From Sphingopyxis jiangsuensis (GTDB lineage Bacteria > Pseudomonadota > Alphaproteobacteria > Sphingomonadales > Sphingomonadaceae), in contig NZ_JAERPO010000002.1 of assembly GCF_016734905.1 (NCBI RefSeq), positions 310,001 to 374,000 on the forward strand: 64,000 nucleotides of DNA, given 5' to 3'. The notes beneath the pieces are model-generated. The model was not told where the DNA came from and did no database searches. It was given only the letters and a program-made list of their open reading frames with translations. Position numbers and translations under genes: made by a program. Below are positions 35,169 to 45,175 of the stretch, piece by piece. The number at the start of each line of letters is the position of its first letter. Position 1 is the first letter of the stretch.

Positions 35169-35651
35169 ATGAAGGGCGACGAAAAGGTCATCGATTTCCT
35201 CAACGAGGCGCTCAAGAACGAATTGACCGCGATCAACCAATATTGGCTGCATTACCGCATGCTCGACAATTGGGGCATCGCGCGGCTCGCGCATTTCGAG
35301 CGCGAGGAATCGATCGACGAGATGAAGCATGCCGACAAGCTGGCGGATCGCATCCTCTTCCTCGGCGGCCTCCCCAATTTCCAGTTGCTCGGGCGGCTGC
35401 GCGTCGGAGAGACGGTTGAGGAGATTCTGAAGGCCGACCTCGCGCTCGAGGAAGAGGCCATCCCGCTGCTCAAGGATGCGATCGCGCATTGCGAGGGGGT
35501 GCGCGACTATGTGAGCCGCGACCTGTTCACGGACATCCTCGAGAGCGAGGAGCATCATGTCGACGAGCTCGAAAAGCAGTTCGACCTTATCGAACGCATG
35601 GGCATCGAAAATTATATCCAGCTCCAGTCGAAACCGGTGAGCGACGACTGA
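35169..35651 (+). CDS. bfr: Bacterioferritin
   Basis: A 160-residue four-helix iron-storage protein. The ferroxidase ligands Glu18, Glu51, His54, Glu94, Glu127 and His130 are all present, and Met52 is the inter-subunit haem ligand. This is therefore the catalytically complete, haem-binding type that forms 24-mers. The length is canonical. It sits downstream of its redox partner bfd. A REP-like pair and a terminator follow. Confidence 0.97.
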   Translation: MKGDEKVIDFLNEALKNELTAINQYWLHYRMLDNWGIARLAHFEREESIDEMKHADKLADRILFLGGLPNFQLLGRLRVGETVEEILKADLALEEEAIPLLKDAIAHCEGVRDYVSRDLFTDILESEEHHVDELEKQFDLIERMGIENYIQLQSKPVSDD

Positions 35652-35660
35652 GAATTAGAA

Positions 35661-35762
35661 CGTCGCCCCCGCGAAAGCGGGGGCCGTCATCAGCCTTTTC
35701 CGGGATCGCTACCCTGCATCGTGACGCAAACCGAGAGCGGCCCCCACTTTCGCGGGGCGACG
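35661..35762. repeat. REP-like inverted pair after bfr
   Basis: GCCCCCGCGAAAGCGGGGGC, flanked by CGTC and CGTCATC, lies at the left. CGGCCCCCACTTTCGCGGGG followed by CGACG lies at the right, with the whole arranged as an inverted pair about 50 bases apart. The core matches the CCCGCGAAGGCGGG repeat between ahpC and ahpF. Confidence 0.7.
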
Positions 35763-35790
35763 AAAGCGTGCAAAACCCAGGCTTTCCCAG

Positions 35791-35815
35791 GGCGCCTTCG
35801 GGCGCCATTCTTTTC
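35791..35815 (+). terminator. Terminator downstream of bfr
   Basis: GGCGCC-TTCG-GGCGCC forms a 6-base stem with a TTCG tetraloop, followed by ATTCTTTTCCCTT. It ends the bfr transcript before the next gene's leader. Confidence 0.65.
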
Positions 35816-35823
35816 CCTTGTAT

Positions 35824-35843
35824 TTGCGATTAATTCTCATTAG
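35824..35843 (+). promoter_or_regulatory. Fur-box-like element
   Basis: TTGCGATTAATTCTCATTAG has a right half, ATTCTCATT, identical to the classic Fur-box half-site and a TGCGA-type left half. It lies 117 bases upstream of the unknown gene at 35960, next to the iron-storage genes. Its identity rests on resemblance to the consensus only. Confidence 0.4.
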
Positions 35844-35865
35844 CACAATCGAGCAGTCCCCTCCT

Positions 35866-35929
35866 GCCGGCCGCTGCAACTTTCAGCTGCACCCATGCGG
35901 CCGGCATCTTTCTCGGCCTGGAAGCCGAG
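35866..35929 (+). other. Structured leader: two consecutive hairpins
   Basis: GCCGGCCGC (35866-35874) pairs perfectly with GCGGCCGGC (35897-35905). CTCGGC (35912-35917) pairs with GCCGAG (35924-35929). A possible third stem (GGCTG/CAGCC, about 35935-35957) would place the GGGAG ribosome-binding site in its loop, just before the ATG at 35960. The arrangement could regulate translation or termination. It does not match a riboswitch class I know. Confidence 0.35.
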
Positions 35930-35959
35930 TGACGGGCTGCGACGGGAGACACCAGCCGC

Positions 35960-36379
35960 ATGCCAATCCGCGATACCTTGCGCCGCCTGACCGAACAGCC
36001 GCTGCTACGCGCGCTTCCCGTCGATGCCGCGCAGGTGGTGCTTGCGCTGCGCTATTGCATCCTCTGTCGTCGCGGTGGGCGAGATCCGATGCCCGAGCTT
36101 GAGCGCCGCTGGGGCAAAATCCTCGCCGCGCGGCGCTTCCGCCTCGTCGTCGAGGCGATCGGCCATGTCTGGCCGGACCCCTTTGCCGTCGCGCCGCCCT
36201 GCTGTCCGCACCTGAGCTTCGACGAAGCGCTGCTCGCTTCGGTAACGGTCGCGGCGGCGCACCAGGATCGCGCGCATTTCGACTGGCTGACAAACGAAAT
36301 GCTGGGATGCGATGCGCGCGAAATGCTGTTCGTCGCGCTCGGCAATTTCGTGCGGGCAAAGGCGCCGGGGCGGGTTTAG
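35960..36379 (+). CDS. Conserved-looking hypothetical protein with cysteine pairs
   Basis: A 139-residue soluble protein I do not recognise. It has LRYCILCRRGG (cysteines 33 and 36) and PPCCPHLSFDEALL (80, 81), an arginine-rich middle and a helical C-terminal half (NEMLGCDAREMLFVALGNF). The cysteine pairs could bind metal or form a disulfide. The leader carries a Fur-box-like site and hairpins, and the neighbours are bfd-bfr, so a link to iron is possible but unproven. The last 4 bases overlap the truncated VOC gene on the other strand. Confidence 0.7.
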   Translation: MPIRDTLRRLTEQPLLRALPVDAAQVVLALRYCILCRRGGRDPMPELERRWGKILAARRFRLVVEAIGHVWPDPFAVAPPCCPHLSFDEALLASVTVAAAHQDRAHFDWLTNEMLGCDAREMLFVALGNFVRAKAPGRV

Positions 36380-36513
36380 CACCGACGGGGTGCGATCAAA
36401 TCCCACTTGTCGTCGGTGGCAAGCGTGAAGCCGAGCTTTCCAACGCAGAAGGCGATGGCCTCGTCATAATCGCGCACGACGAGCGCGACATGCGCAAGCG
36501 ACCGACGCGTCAT
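36376..36513 (-). pseudogene. Truncated VOC/glyoxalase-family protein (45 residues)
   Basis: The frame begins with RRSLAHVALVVRDYDEAIAF, a typical start of a vicinal-oxygen-chelate (glyoxalase/bleomycin-resistance) protein, including the first metal-ligand His. It then stops after KWDLIAPRRC, only 45 residues in, while family members need about 120. The LATDDKWDLIAP segment suggests an internal deletion and loss of the C-terminal half. The ATG overlaps the ccmB stop (ATGA). It is probably a pseudogene at the tail of the ccm operon. Confidence 0.6.
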
Positions 36514-37157
36514 TCGCGCAGCCCCCGCAGCGCCGCGCCCGCCGCAAAGGGGCCGATAACCGTCAACAGCAGACTCGCCGCGCCGAGCAGCTTCACCGCG
36601 CCGCGCCCCGACGGGTCGAGCATTCCTGCACCAAAGATCAGCAGCGGCACCGCGAGCGGCAACACGAGCAATCCGCCGATCGCGCTCCCGCCCTTGAGGT
36701 TTGCCGTGAGCGCCGCGCTCAAAACGGCAAGCGATGCGAGCGCGGGGATGGCGATTGCAAGACCGGTCGCCAGCATTTCGACACGCGCGGCGTCTTGCGC
36801 GAGCAATGCCGCCGCCGGAAGCAGCGCGACGAGCAGCGGCAAGCCAAACCCGAACGCGTGTGCGGCGATCTTGACCGCCGCGACCACCTCGTCGGCAAAG
36901 CCGCGCACGGCAAGCTGGTCGAGCACGCCCGTTTCCTTGTCGGGTCGCACCAGCCGGTCGATCGGCAGCAGCGCCGCAAGCAGCGCCGCGACCCAGACCA
37001 TCCCGCCGCCCGTCCGCGACAGCAGCGGCGCGTCGGGGCCGACCGCAAAGGGAAAGGCGGTGGCGACGAGCAGGAAGAAGACAATGGGCAGCCATAGCGC
37101 CCCGCTGCCCCACGCGCGGCGCAGGTCGCGCCAGAAAAGCGCGATAAGCGCCGTCAC
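36510..37157 (-). CDS. ccmB: Heme exporter protein CcmB
   Basis: A 215-residue membrane protein with six predicted helices, the permease of the CcmABCD system for cytochrome c maturation. It has FWRDLRRAW at the N-terminus and RPDKETGVLDQLAVRG near 68-83, both typical of CcmB. It starts with GTG overlapping the ccmA stop (GTGA). With CcmA it powers release of haem-loaded CcmE. Confidence 0.93.
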   Translation of the reverse strand: MTALIALFWRDLRRAWGSGALWLPIVFFLLVATAFPFAVGPDAPLLSRTGGGMVWVAALLAALLPIDRLVRPDKETGVLDQLAVRGFADEVVAAVKIAAHAFGFGLPLLVALLPAAALLAQDAARVEMLATGLAIAIPALASLAVLSAALTANLKGGSAIGGLLVLPLAVPLLIFGAGMLDPSGRGAVKLLGAASLLLTVIGPFAAGAALRGLRE

Positions 37158-37747
37158 GCCAACGCCCCGATATCGAGCTCGGCCAATTCCGCTATGTCCA
37201 GCGCAAAATGGGAGGCCAGCAGCACCGCACCGCCGTTGCCGCGATGCTTGGCAATCGCCGCGACCAGCCGCGCCTTCGCCGCTTCGTCCATACCATTTGC
37301 AGGCTCGTCGAGCAGCCAGATCGGCGCGCCGCTCGCGATGACGCGCGCCATCGCGGCGCGCTTTCGCTGGCCCGTCGAGAGCATCGCCACCGGAACCTCG
37401 GCGAGCGGTGCCAGTCCCATCGCGCCCATCGCTTCTGTGACGCGGGGGCCATCGATCGTGTCGATGCGCGCCCAGAAATCGAGCGCACGGCGCAGCGGCA
37501 GTTCGGGGTCGAGCGCCGCGCCCTCGTCGATCAAGGCGATGCGCTCGCGGCGTTCGACCGTCCCTGCCGCCGCGCGCAGCAATCCCGCCGCGAGCCGGAT
37601 CAGGCTCGACTTGCCCGCGCCATTGGGGCCGCGCAGCCACAGCGCGCCGCCGCGCGCCAGCGCGAGCGAGACCCCCTCGAACACCAGCCGGTCGCCGCGC
37701 ACGCACGCCACACAATCGAGCCGCAGCAACAGGTCGGCTTCGCTCAC
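37154..37747 (-). CDS. ccmA: Heme exporter ATP-binding protein CcmA
   Basis: A 197-residue ABC ATPase. Walker A is GPNGAGKSS near 36-44, the signature is LSTGQRKRAAMAR near 120-132, and Walker B is IWLLDEPANGMD near 141-152. The GTG at 37747 is chosen because it overlaps the upstream stop codon (GTGA) and gives the usual length. It forms the CcmAB transporter with the next gene. Confidence 0.94.
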   Translation of the reverse strand: MSEADLLLRLDCVACVRGDRLVFEGVSLALARGGALWLRGPNGAGKSSLIRLAAGLLRAAAGTVERRERIALIDEGAALDPELPLRRALDFWARIDTIDGPRVTEAMGAMGLAPLAEVPVAMLSTGQRKRAAMARVIASGAPIWLLDEPANGMDEAAKARLVAAIAKHRGNGGAVLLASHFALDIAELAELDIGALA

Positions 37748-38163
37748 GCCATATCCTCTAGCGCGTGCATATCGTCGTCGGAAAAGCCGAAATGGTGGCC
37801 GATCTCGTGGATCAGTACGTGGCGCACCAGCCAGTCGAGCCGCTCTCCGCCCTCGATCCATTCGACGAGTATCGGGATGCGATAGAGCGTCACGCGGTCG
37901 GGCATGCCGCCGCTCGCGTCGATGCTGCGTTCGGTGAGCGGGCGACCTTCATAAAGACCGGTGAGGTCATAGGGATGTTCGATCCCAAGCGAGGCAAGTA
38001 TCTCGTCGTCGGCGAATTCCTCGACCGAAATCACGAGCCCGCGAATGTGCGGCGCAAAGACGTCGGGGAGCGTCGCGAGCGCCGCCTCGGCCATCGCGAA
38101 CAGCGCGTCGGCGTCGGGCGCTGCGCCGGTCCAGCCGGCAGGAAGGGCAGACTTGTCGCTCAT
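37744..38163 (-). CDS. Metallopeptidase family protein (MMP/zincin-like, DUF1025 type)
   Basis: A 139-residue minizincin. The C-terminal HEIGHHFGFSDDDMHALE contains the HExxHH zinc motif, and the preceding YRIPILVEW segment is typical of this conserved family. The start at 38163 precedes the conserved part; the frame is open further upstream without homology. Its stop overlaps the ccmA start. The substrate is unknown. Coupling to ccm genes is common and may be only genomic. Confidence 0.85.
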   Translation of the reverse strand: MSDKSALPAGWTGAAPDADALFAMAEAALATLPDVFAPHIRGLVISVEEFADDEILASLGIEHPYDLTGLYEGRPLTERSIDASGGMPDRVTLYRIPILVEWIEGGERLDWLVRHVLIHEIGHHFGFSDDDMHALEDMA

Positions 38164-38215
38164 CGCGCCCTTCCTTATGGCGGGCGTAACGGCTTGACCA
38201 GCGGGAGAAACGAAG

Positions 38216-38503
38216 ATGGTCCAGAAACTCGACGATGCGGCGCGCGCCGCGCTGCTCAATCGCTTTCCCGACTGGACGCACGAGCCGGAGCGCGACGCGA
38301 TCGTGCGCCGCTTCCAGTTCGCCGATTTCGCGCAAGCGTTCGGCTTCATGGCGAGCGTCGCGATCATTGCCGAAAAGATGGACCATCATCCCGAATGGTC
38401 AAACGTCTATAACCGCGTCGACGTCCTTCTGACGACGCACGACGCGAACGGCCTGTCCGAACGCGACGCCCGGCTGGCGGAGGCGATCGAAGGGCTGCTC
38501 TGA
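38216..38503 (+). CDS. phhB: Pterin-4a-carbinolamine dehydratase
   Basis: A 95-residue PCD/DCoH protein that dehydrates 4a-hydroxytetrahydrobiopterin, recycling the cofactor of aromatic amino-acid hydroxylases. [20 protein letters not shown] near 60-79 supplies the active-site histidines. GLSERD near the C-terminus is typical. It is divergent from the metallopeptidase gene with a 52-base gap. No phenylalanine hydroxylase gene is in the window. Confidence 0.93.
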   Translation: MVQKLDDAARAALLNRFPDWTHEPERDAIVRRFQFADFAQAFGFMASVAIIAEKMDHHPEWSNVYNRVDVLLTTHDANGLSERDARLAEAIEGLL

Positions 38504-38523
38504 CGCACTTCTTCGCGCAGGAT

Positions 38524-39459
38524 CTAACGCGCGAACAGCCTTTTCAGCCAAGCATCGACGGCTCCCGTCGGCGCATAGCCGGGGTCGCCGAGGCTGCGGT
38601 TGATCTCGGCATGGCCTTTCAACCCCTCGCCGGGGAAGCTGCCATGCTCGACGCGCGAACCGCCCTTTTCGAGCGCAGCCCCCAATGCCTTCGCCTGCCG
38701 CACGCCGTCGGGCCGCTGGACATACAGGAGCAGGAACGCGGGCGCATTTGGCGCGACTGCCTGCGTGGTCGGCGACAGCGCCTTTTGCCGCACCGGATCG
38801 GTCCCGAACGCCTGCGCATATGTCTTCTGCATGATCGGCGGCCCATCGCTCATCTGCGCGGGCACGTCATAGGCGGCGCCGTCGATCGGGATCACCCCCG
38901 CGATGTCGGCGAAGGACAGTCCCGCGCCTTTCAGATAGCGTTCGTCGGTGCCGACCAGCGCGACGAGATGCGCGCCCGCGCTGTGCCCCATCAGCACGAT
39001 GCGCCGCCGGTCGATGCCGAGCGCCGCCGCCCGGTCGACGAGCGCGCGCACCGCGCCCGCGACGTCGGCGGCCTGCTGCTCGACTTTCGCCGCAGGGACG
39101 AGGCGATAGTTGATCGACGCAAAGGCATAGCCCTGCCCGGGATAATGCACCGCCTTGAACCGGCCCGTCGCATTGTCCTTGTCGCCGCGCTTCCAGCCGC
39201 CGCCGTGAACAAAGACGATCAGCGGCGCCGGTCCCTTTGCGCCCTTGGCGCGCCAGATATCGAGCGCCTGCAGCGGGTCGGCGCCATAGGATATCGTCTC
39301 GCTTCCCGGAACCTTGGGCGCGTTGTCGGCCCCCATCCGCTCCATGATCCGGTCGCGCAGCCGCTCGCGGCCGTCGGCAAAGGGAGCCGGCACGGCGATG
39401 CTCGCCACGGCAAAGGCCGTGACGGCGACAAATCCGACGAACGGGCGCGGGCAGCGCAT
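38524..39459 (-). CDS. Secreted alpha/beta-hydrolase (carboxylesterase-like)
   Basis: A 311-residue hydrolase of the hormone-sensitive-lipase/BD-FAE type. A signal peptide covers residues 1-28. The oxyanion motif is HGGGWKRGD at 85-93 and the nucleophile is Ser160 in GHSAGAH. A C-terminal His in LKGHAEINR completes the triad. GGAAAGGA lies 6 bases before the ATG at 39459, which favours that start over the ATG two codons upstream. The substrate is an ester of unknown identity. It is monocistronic. Confidence 0.87.
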   Translation of the reverse strand: MRCPRPFVGFVAVTAFAVASIAVPAPFADGRERLRDRIMERMGADNAPKVPGSETISYGADPLQALDIWRAKGAKGPAPLIVFVHGGGWKRGDKDNATGRFKAVHYPGQGYAFASINYRLVPAAKVEQQAADVAGAVRALVDRAAALGIDRRRIVLMGHSAGAHLVALVGTDERYLKGAGLSFADIAGVIPIDGAAYDVPAQMSDGPPIMQKTYAQAFGTDPVRQKALSPTTQAVAPNAPAFLLLYVQRPDGVRQAKALGAALEKGGSRVEHGSFPGEGLKGHAEINRSLGDPGYAPTGAVDAWLKRLFAR

Positions 39460-39637
39460 GGGCATTCCTTTCCAGGACGAAAGCGTCGCCCCGACGGGGA
39501 CGCGAGAAAAACAATCCTCCCGAAGAGAATATCTGCGCGGCAAATGTCGCATTTTCATGCCAGCCGCGCTTGCCTCTGCGGCCAAATCCGCTAAGGCCGC
39601 GCGGGCTCTTGCGGGCCGCACACAGCAGGACAGCAAC

Positions 39638-40927
<1,290 letters not shown>

Positions 40928-40976
40928 GGCGCGGGCGGCCCTTCCGTTTTGGCGTCCCCCGTGGCACCAAGACGGC

Positions 40977-41567
40977 ATGACCCGCCACATCCTCGTCTTC
41001 TACGGAAGCTACCGCCGCGACCGACAGGGCATCGCGCTTGCCCGTTGGCTCGTCGACGCCATCGCCGCGCGCGGCGACAGCGCCGAGTTGATCGATGCCA
41101 AGACCGTCGATCTTCCGATGCTCGACCGCATGTACAAGGAATATCCGAAGGGCGAGGCGCCCGCCGCAATGGAAGAGCTGGCGGGCAAGATCCGCGCCGC
41201 CGACGGTTTCCTGTTCGTCACCGGCGAATATAATTGGGGGCCGCAGCCGGGGCTCAAGAACCTGACCGACCATTTCCTCGAGGAGTGGTTCTGGCGTCCC
41301 GCGGCGATCGCCTGTTACTCGGCGGGTCCGCAAGCCGGCGTACGCGCAATGATGGGCTGGCGCGACATATTGGGCGAGATGGGGATGGCGGTGATCTCCT
41401 CGATCCTCCCCGTCGCGCGTATCGGCCATGCCTTCGATGCCGACGGACAGCCAACGGGCGACGACGGCGCGCGGTTGCAGAAGTCCTTTCCCCGTTTTGC
41501 CGACGACCTCAACTGGTGGATCGACGCGGCGAAGGCGCAGCGGGCCAGGCAAGCGCCGCCCTACTAG
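40977..41567 (+). CDS. NADPH-dependent FMN reductase family protein
   Basis: A 196-residue flavodoxin-like reductase. The N-terminal phosphate loop is GSYRRDRQG, and FVTGEYNWGPQPGLKN near 80-95 is the flavin/tetramer-interface motif (usually PEYNxxxxxxLKN). Such enzymes reduce FMN, quinones or azo compounds with NAD(P)H. It lies 49 bases after purA. The physiological electron acceptor is unknown. Confidence 0.87.
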   Translation: MTRHILVFYGSYRRDRQGIALARWLVDAIAARGDSAELIDAKTVDLPMLDRMYKEYPKGEAPAAMEELAGKIRAADGFLFVTGEYNWGPQPGLKNLTDHFLEEWFWRPAAIACYSAGPQAGVRAMMGWRDILGEMGMAVISSILPVARIGHAFDADGQPTGDDGARLQKSFPRFADDLNWWIDAAKAQRARQAPPY

Positions 41568-41571
41568 CCTG

Positions 41572-41669
41572 CGTCATCGCGAGGAGCCGGAGGCGACGCG
41601 GCGATCTCCAGCTATCAGCTTTGCGCAAGTCCGGTGGCTGGAGATTGCTTCGCTTCGCTCGCGATGACG
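41572..41669. repeat. REP/BIME-like palindromic element
   Basis: CGTCATCGCGAG at the left and CTCGCGATGACG at the right are perfect inverted ends of a 98-base element. CGATCTCCAG and CTGGAGATTG form an inner arm. It occupies the gap between the convergent FMN reductase and MFS genes. The core differs from the CCCGCGAAAGCGGG family, so it is a second repeat type. Confidence 0.75.
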
Positions 41670-41677
41670 ACAAACGC

Positions 41678-42991
41678 TTAACCCGATTTGAGCTCGGCCT
41701 TGAGCCGCAGGCTTGCGCGCCAGAAGAAGAAGGCGGGAATCAGCCCCAGCCACGCTGCGCCATATAGCACCCAGCGTACGCTCTCTTCGCCCGCGACGGG
41801 TGCGAAGAGGTCGGAGAGGGCGCCGAAAAGGAAGGGTCCGAGGCCGAGGCCAATCAAATTCTGGCCGAACAGCATGATCGACGCCGCGACGGCGCGCGCG
41901 CGCGGCTGAACCAACCCCTGCACGCAGCCATAGGCAGGACCATAATAGGCGGCGTTGAAGATTGTCGGCACGACGAGCAAAGCCACTGCGATCCGCCAAT
42001 CCTCCATATAATAACCCAGAAACAGCAATGGCGCCGCCACCGCCATCCCGTAAGCGGGGAACGTCAGGATATGGCGCTTGTCGCGCTTGCCGAGGACATC
42101 GGCCGCCTTCCCGCCGAGCCAGGTCCCCACCGCGCCCGCAAGCCCCAGCACGACTGCCATCGACAGCCCAGCCTCGGTCGTCGACAGGCCGTGGCTGCGG
42201 ATAAAGAAGCTGATTGTCCACAGCGCCTTGCCATAGCCCAGAAAGGCCGTGACCGACGCTGCGATGAGAATATAGACGAAGGCGCGCGAGCCGAAAATTT
42301 CCGCAAGCGCCTTTTTCGTCGACAAGGGGGCGGGCTTGGTCGCTTCCGCGGCATCGAGCGGGCGGTGGTGGCGCGGCTCGCGCATGAAAAAGAGCACCGC
42401 GAGCGCGAGCAGCAGCCCCGGCGCGCCAACGAGCATCAGCGCGATCCGCCAGCCATACAGATCGTTTACGACGCCCCCGATGATAAGCCCGAGCAGCGAT
42501 CCCACCGGTACGCCCAACCCGTAAAAGGCGATCGCCGACGAACGCTTCTCCGCCGGTACGCAGTCGGTGATCAGCGAATGGGCGGCGGGCGTGCAGCCCG
42601 CTTCCCCCACCCCCACGCCGATGCGTGCCAGCAGGAGCTGGACGAAATTCTGCGCAAGCCCGCACACCGCCGTCATCGCCGACCAGACGGCGACGGCCAA
42701 GGCGATGAGCCGAACGCGGTTGGTGCCCTCCTTGTCGGCATAGCGCGCGATGGGAATGCCAAGCAGCGCATAGAAAACTGCAAAGGCCGGGCCCGCGAGC
42801 AATCCCAGTTGCGTATCGCTGAGCCCGAGCTCGCCCTTTATCGGCTCGGCAAGGATGTTGACGATCTGCCGGTCGAGGAAATTGAATATATAGACGATCA
42901 GCAGGATCCACAGCGTCGTGCGGACATTGGCGGACGCGGCATCGCCGCTCGGCGCCGCAGCGCCCGGCGCAAGGGCGGCTTTTTCGGTCAT
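41678..42991 (-). CDS. MFS transporter (spinster-like)
   Basis: A 437-residue major-facilitator protein with 12 predicted helices. FNFLDRQIVNILAEPIK near the start, GEAGCTPAAHSLI near 134-146, and the cytosolic loop between helices 6 and 7 resemble the spinster-like group common in sphingomonads. These often export or import lipophilic compounds. The start at 42991 is chosen because the upstream extension is not MFS-like. It is divergent from the amidase gene with a 111-base gap. Confidence 0.88.
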   Translation of the reverse strand: MTEKAALAPGAAAPSGDAASANVRTTLWILLIVYIFNFLDRQIVNILAEPIKGELGLSDTQLGLLAGPAFAVFYALLGIPIARYADKEGTNRVRLIALAVAVWSAMTAVCGLAQNFVQLLLARIGVGVGEAGCTPAAHSLITDCVPAEKRSSAIAFYGLGVPVGSLLGLIIGGVVNDLYGWRIALMLVGAPGLLLALAVLFFMREPRHHRPLDAAEATKPAPLSTKKALAEIFGSRAFVYILIAASVTAFLGYGKALWTISFFIRSHGLSTTEAGLSMAVVLGLAGAVGTWLGGKAADVLGKRDKRHILTFPAYGMAVAAPLLFLGYYMEDWRIAVALLVVPTIFNAAYYGPAYGCVQGLVQPRARAVAASIMLFGQNLIGLGLGPFLFGALSDLFAPVAGEESVRWVLYGAAWLGLIPAFFFWRASLRLKAELKSG

Positions 42992-43102
42992 CGCATTCTC
43001 CCGCGACGATGGGTGCAGACGGCAAGGGCGCGAGTCAACGCCGCATCGACGGTCCGAAAATGGCGACTTGCAATTGCCGCTACGGCTGGCAGCTTGTGGG
43101 CC

Positions 43103-44677
43103 ATGCAAAAATTTTCGCTGCTCGCCGCCTCCGCGCTCTTCCTCATCGCTCCGGCGATGGCGTTACCGCCGCCGCTGCCCGAAGTCGCAGGCAAGGACGC
43201 CGCAACCTTGCAGGCGGAGATGAGCGAGGGGCGGATCAATAGCGACGTTGCGACCGCCGCCTATCTCGAGCGTATCCGCAGGGTCGACGATGCGGGTCCG
43301 ACGCTCAACGCGGTCATCGCGACATTTCCCGACGCGACGGTCGAGGCACACCGGCTCGACCGCGAGCGCGCCGCGGGCGCGATCCGCGGCCCGCTTCACG
43401 GCATTCCCATCCTGCTCAAGGACAATATCGAAGCAAAGGGTCCGGTCCCGACGACCGCGGGCTCGCTCGCGCTCAAGGACAATGTCACGGGCCGCGACGC
43501 CCCGCTCGTCGCGCGGATGCGCGAGGCGGGGGCAGTCATCCTCGGCAAGACCAACCTCAGCGAATGGGCGAATATCCGCTCGAACGATTCGACGAGCGGG
43601 TGGAGCGCGGTCGGCGGGCTCACGCGGAACCCGCATGCACTCGACCGCAACGCTTGCGGTTCGTCCTCGGGAAGCGGCGCCGCGGTGGCCGCGGGCCTCG
43701 CGCCCGTCGCGATCGGCACCGAAACCGACGGATCGATCACCTGCCCCGCCGGCGTCAACGGCATCGTCGGCTTCAAGCCGACGGTCGGCCTCGTCAGCCG
43801 CACCCATATCGTGCCGATCAGCCACAGCCAGGACACTGCCGGCCCGATGGCGCTCACGGTGCGCGACGCCGCCGCGGTTTTGACGGCCATCGCGGGCAGC
43901 GACCCCGCCGACCCCGCGACCGCCGAGGGCGATGCGCGCAAGACCGACTATGTCGCCGCGCTCGCCGACCGCGCGCTGTCGGGCAAGCGCATCGGCGTGC
44001 TGCGCGACCGGATCGGCGGCCGCGCCGACATTGCCACGCTGTTCGACGCAGCGCTGCGCGACATGGAGGCGGCGGGGGCGACGATCGTTGAAATCGCCGA
44101 CAGCAAGTCGGGGCTTGAGGAACTGGGCGATGCCGAGTTCGAGATATTGATGACCGAGCTCAAGGCCGACATGGCCGCCTATCTCGCCTCGCTCCCCAAC
44201 CCCGAGGGACCGAAGACGCTCGCCGACTTGATCGCCTTCAACAAGGCGCATCCGGAGGAATTGCGCTGGTTCGACCAGTCACTGTTCGAACTTGCCGAGA
44301 GCAAGGGCAGCCTCGACAGCGCGGCCTATAGGGAGGCGAAGGCGAAGGCGGCGCGGCTGGCCGGGCCGGACGGCATCGACCGCTTGCTCGCGGCGCACCG
44401 CGTCGACCTGCTCGTCGGCGTGACCAATGGTCCAGCATGGACCACCGACCTCGTCAACGGCGACCATTATACGGGGCCGAGCGCGAGCCAGTTGCCCGCC
44501 GTCGCGGGCTATCCGCATCTGACGGTGCCGATGGGTGCGATCGAGGGGCTTCCCGTCGGCGTTTCCTTCATCGGCGGCAAGTGGAAAGATGCCGAGGTTC
44601 TGGCGGCGGGCTTTGCCTATGAGCAGGTGAGCCGCAAGCGTGTCGCGCCGACCTATCGCGCGGCGATTACGCCCTGA
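43103..44677 (+). CDS. Secreted amidase-signature enzyme
   Basis: A 524-residue amidase with a signal peptide (MQKFSLLAASALFLIAPAMA). The Ser-Ser-Lys triad is Lys106 (ILLKDN), Ser187 (CGSSSGSG) and Ser211 (DGSITCPA). It should hydrolyse an amide or C-terminal amide bond in the periplasm. The long open frame upstream is antisense to the MFS gene and is not used. The preceding Gly/Val codons give no strong ribosome site, but ATG 43103 begins the signal peptide. Confidence 0.9.
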   Translation: MQKFSLLAASALFLIAPAMALPPPLPEVAGKDAATLQAEMSEGRINSDVATAAYLERIRRVDDAGPTLNAVIATFPDATVEAHRLDRERAAGAIRGPLHGIPILLKDNIEAKGPVPTTAGSLALKDNVTGRDAPLVARMREAGAVILGKTNLSEWANIRSNDSTSGWSAVGGLTRNPHALDRNACGSSSGSGAAVAAGLAPVAIGTETDGSITCPAGVNGIVGFKPTVGLVSRTHIVPISHSQDTAGPMALTVRDAAAVLTAIAGSDPADPATAEGDARKTDYVAALADRALSGKRIGVLRDRIGGRADIATLFDAALRDMEAAGATIVEIADSKSGLEELGDAEFEILMTELKADMAAYLASLPNPEGPKTLADLIAFNKAHPEELRWFDQSLFELAESKGSLDSAAYREAKAKAARLAGPDGIDRLLAAHRVDLLVGVTNGPAWTTDLVNGDHYTGPSASQLPAVAGYPHLTVPMGAIEGLPVGVSFIGGKWKDAEVLAAGFAYEQVSRKRVAPTYRAAITP

Positions 44678-44689
44678 TCGACGCTGCGC

Positions 44690-45175
44690 TCAGCGCCGGT
44701 CGCGTCGCCGCCGCCAGCCCATTTCCTCGAGTTCGAGCAACTCCATCGGTACATGGATGGTGCGGATCGCCATGCGGACCTCGACAAGGAACAGGGTCAG
44801 CGAGACGAGCAGCAGCAGCATGGCGGCCGCAAAGGCCCACGAGGCCGCGAGCCCCAGGTTGAACCCGGCAATCGCCTGCGCGAACAAGAGCGCGACGAGC
44901 AGGCAGACGACGATACCGCACAGAACCGCGGCCAGGATCGAATTGTTGATGATATCCATCCGCCGGTCGGCGGCACGCAGTTCGTCGACGACGCGGTCAT
45001 GCTCGGCCCCCTCGGTCTCCGCCCACCGCTCCATCAGGGTCCGCGAGCGGTCAACGACGCGCGCGAGCCGCCCGGTAAGGACGTTGAGCAACGCGCCCGT
45101 CGCGACGAGCAGGAATACCGGCGTCACCGACAGCTGGATCGTCTCGGCGACCAGCGCCGAGCTGCCCGCGCTCAC
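44690..45175 (-). CDS. DUF2721 membrane protein
   Basis: A 161-residue inner-membrane protein. One helix lies at the N-terminus (TIQLSVTPVFLLVATGALLNVLTGRLARVVDR), and two lie in the middle and end around a charged linker. This layout matches DUF2721, whose function is unknown. The start is GTG overlapping the stop of the aminotransferase gene (GTGA). Confidence 0.85.
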   Translation of the reverse strand: MSAGSSALVAETIQLSVTPVFLLVATGALLNVLTGRLARVVDRSRTLMERWAETEGAEHDRVVDELRAADRRMDIINNSILAAVLCGIVVCLLVALLFAQAIAGFNLGLAASWAFAAAMLLLLVSLTLFLVEVRMAIRTIHVPMELLELEEMGWRRRRDRR

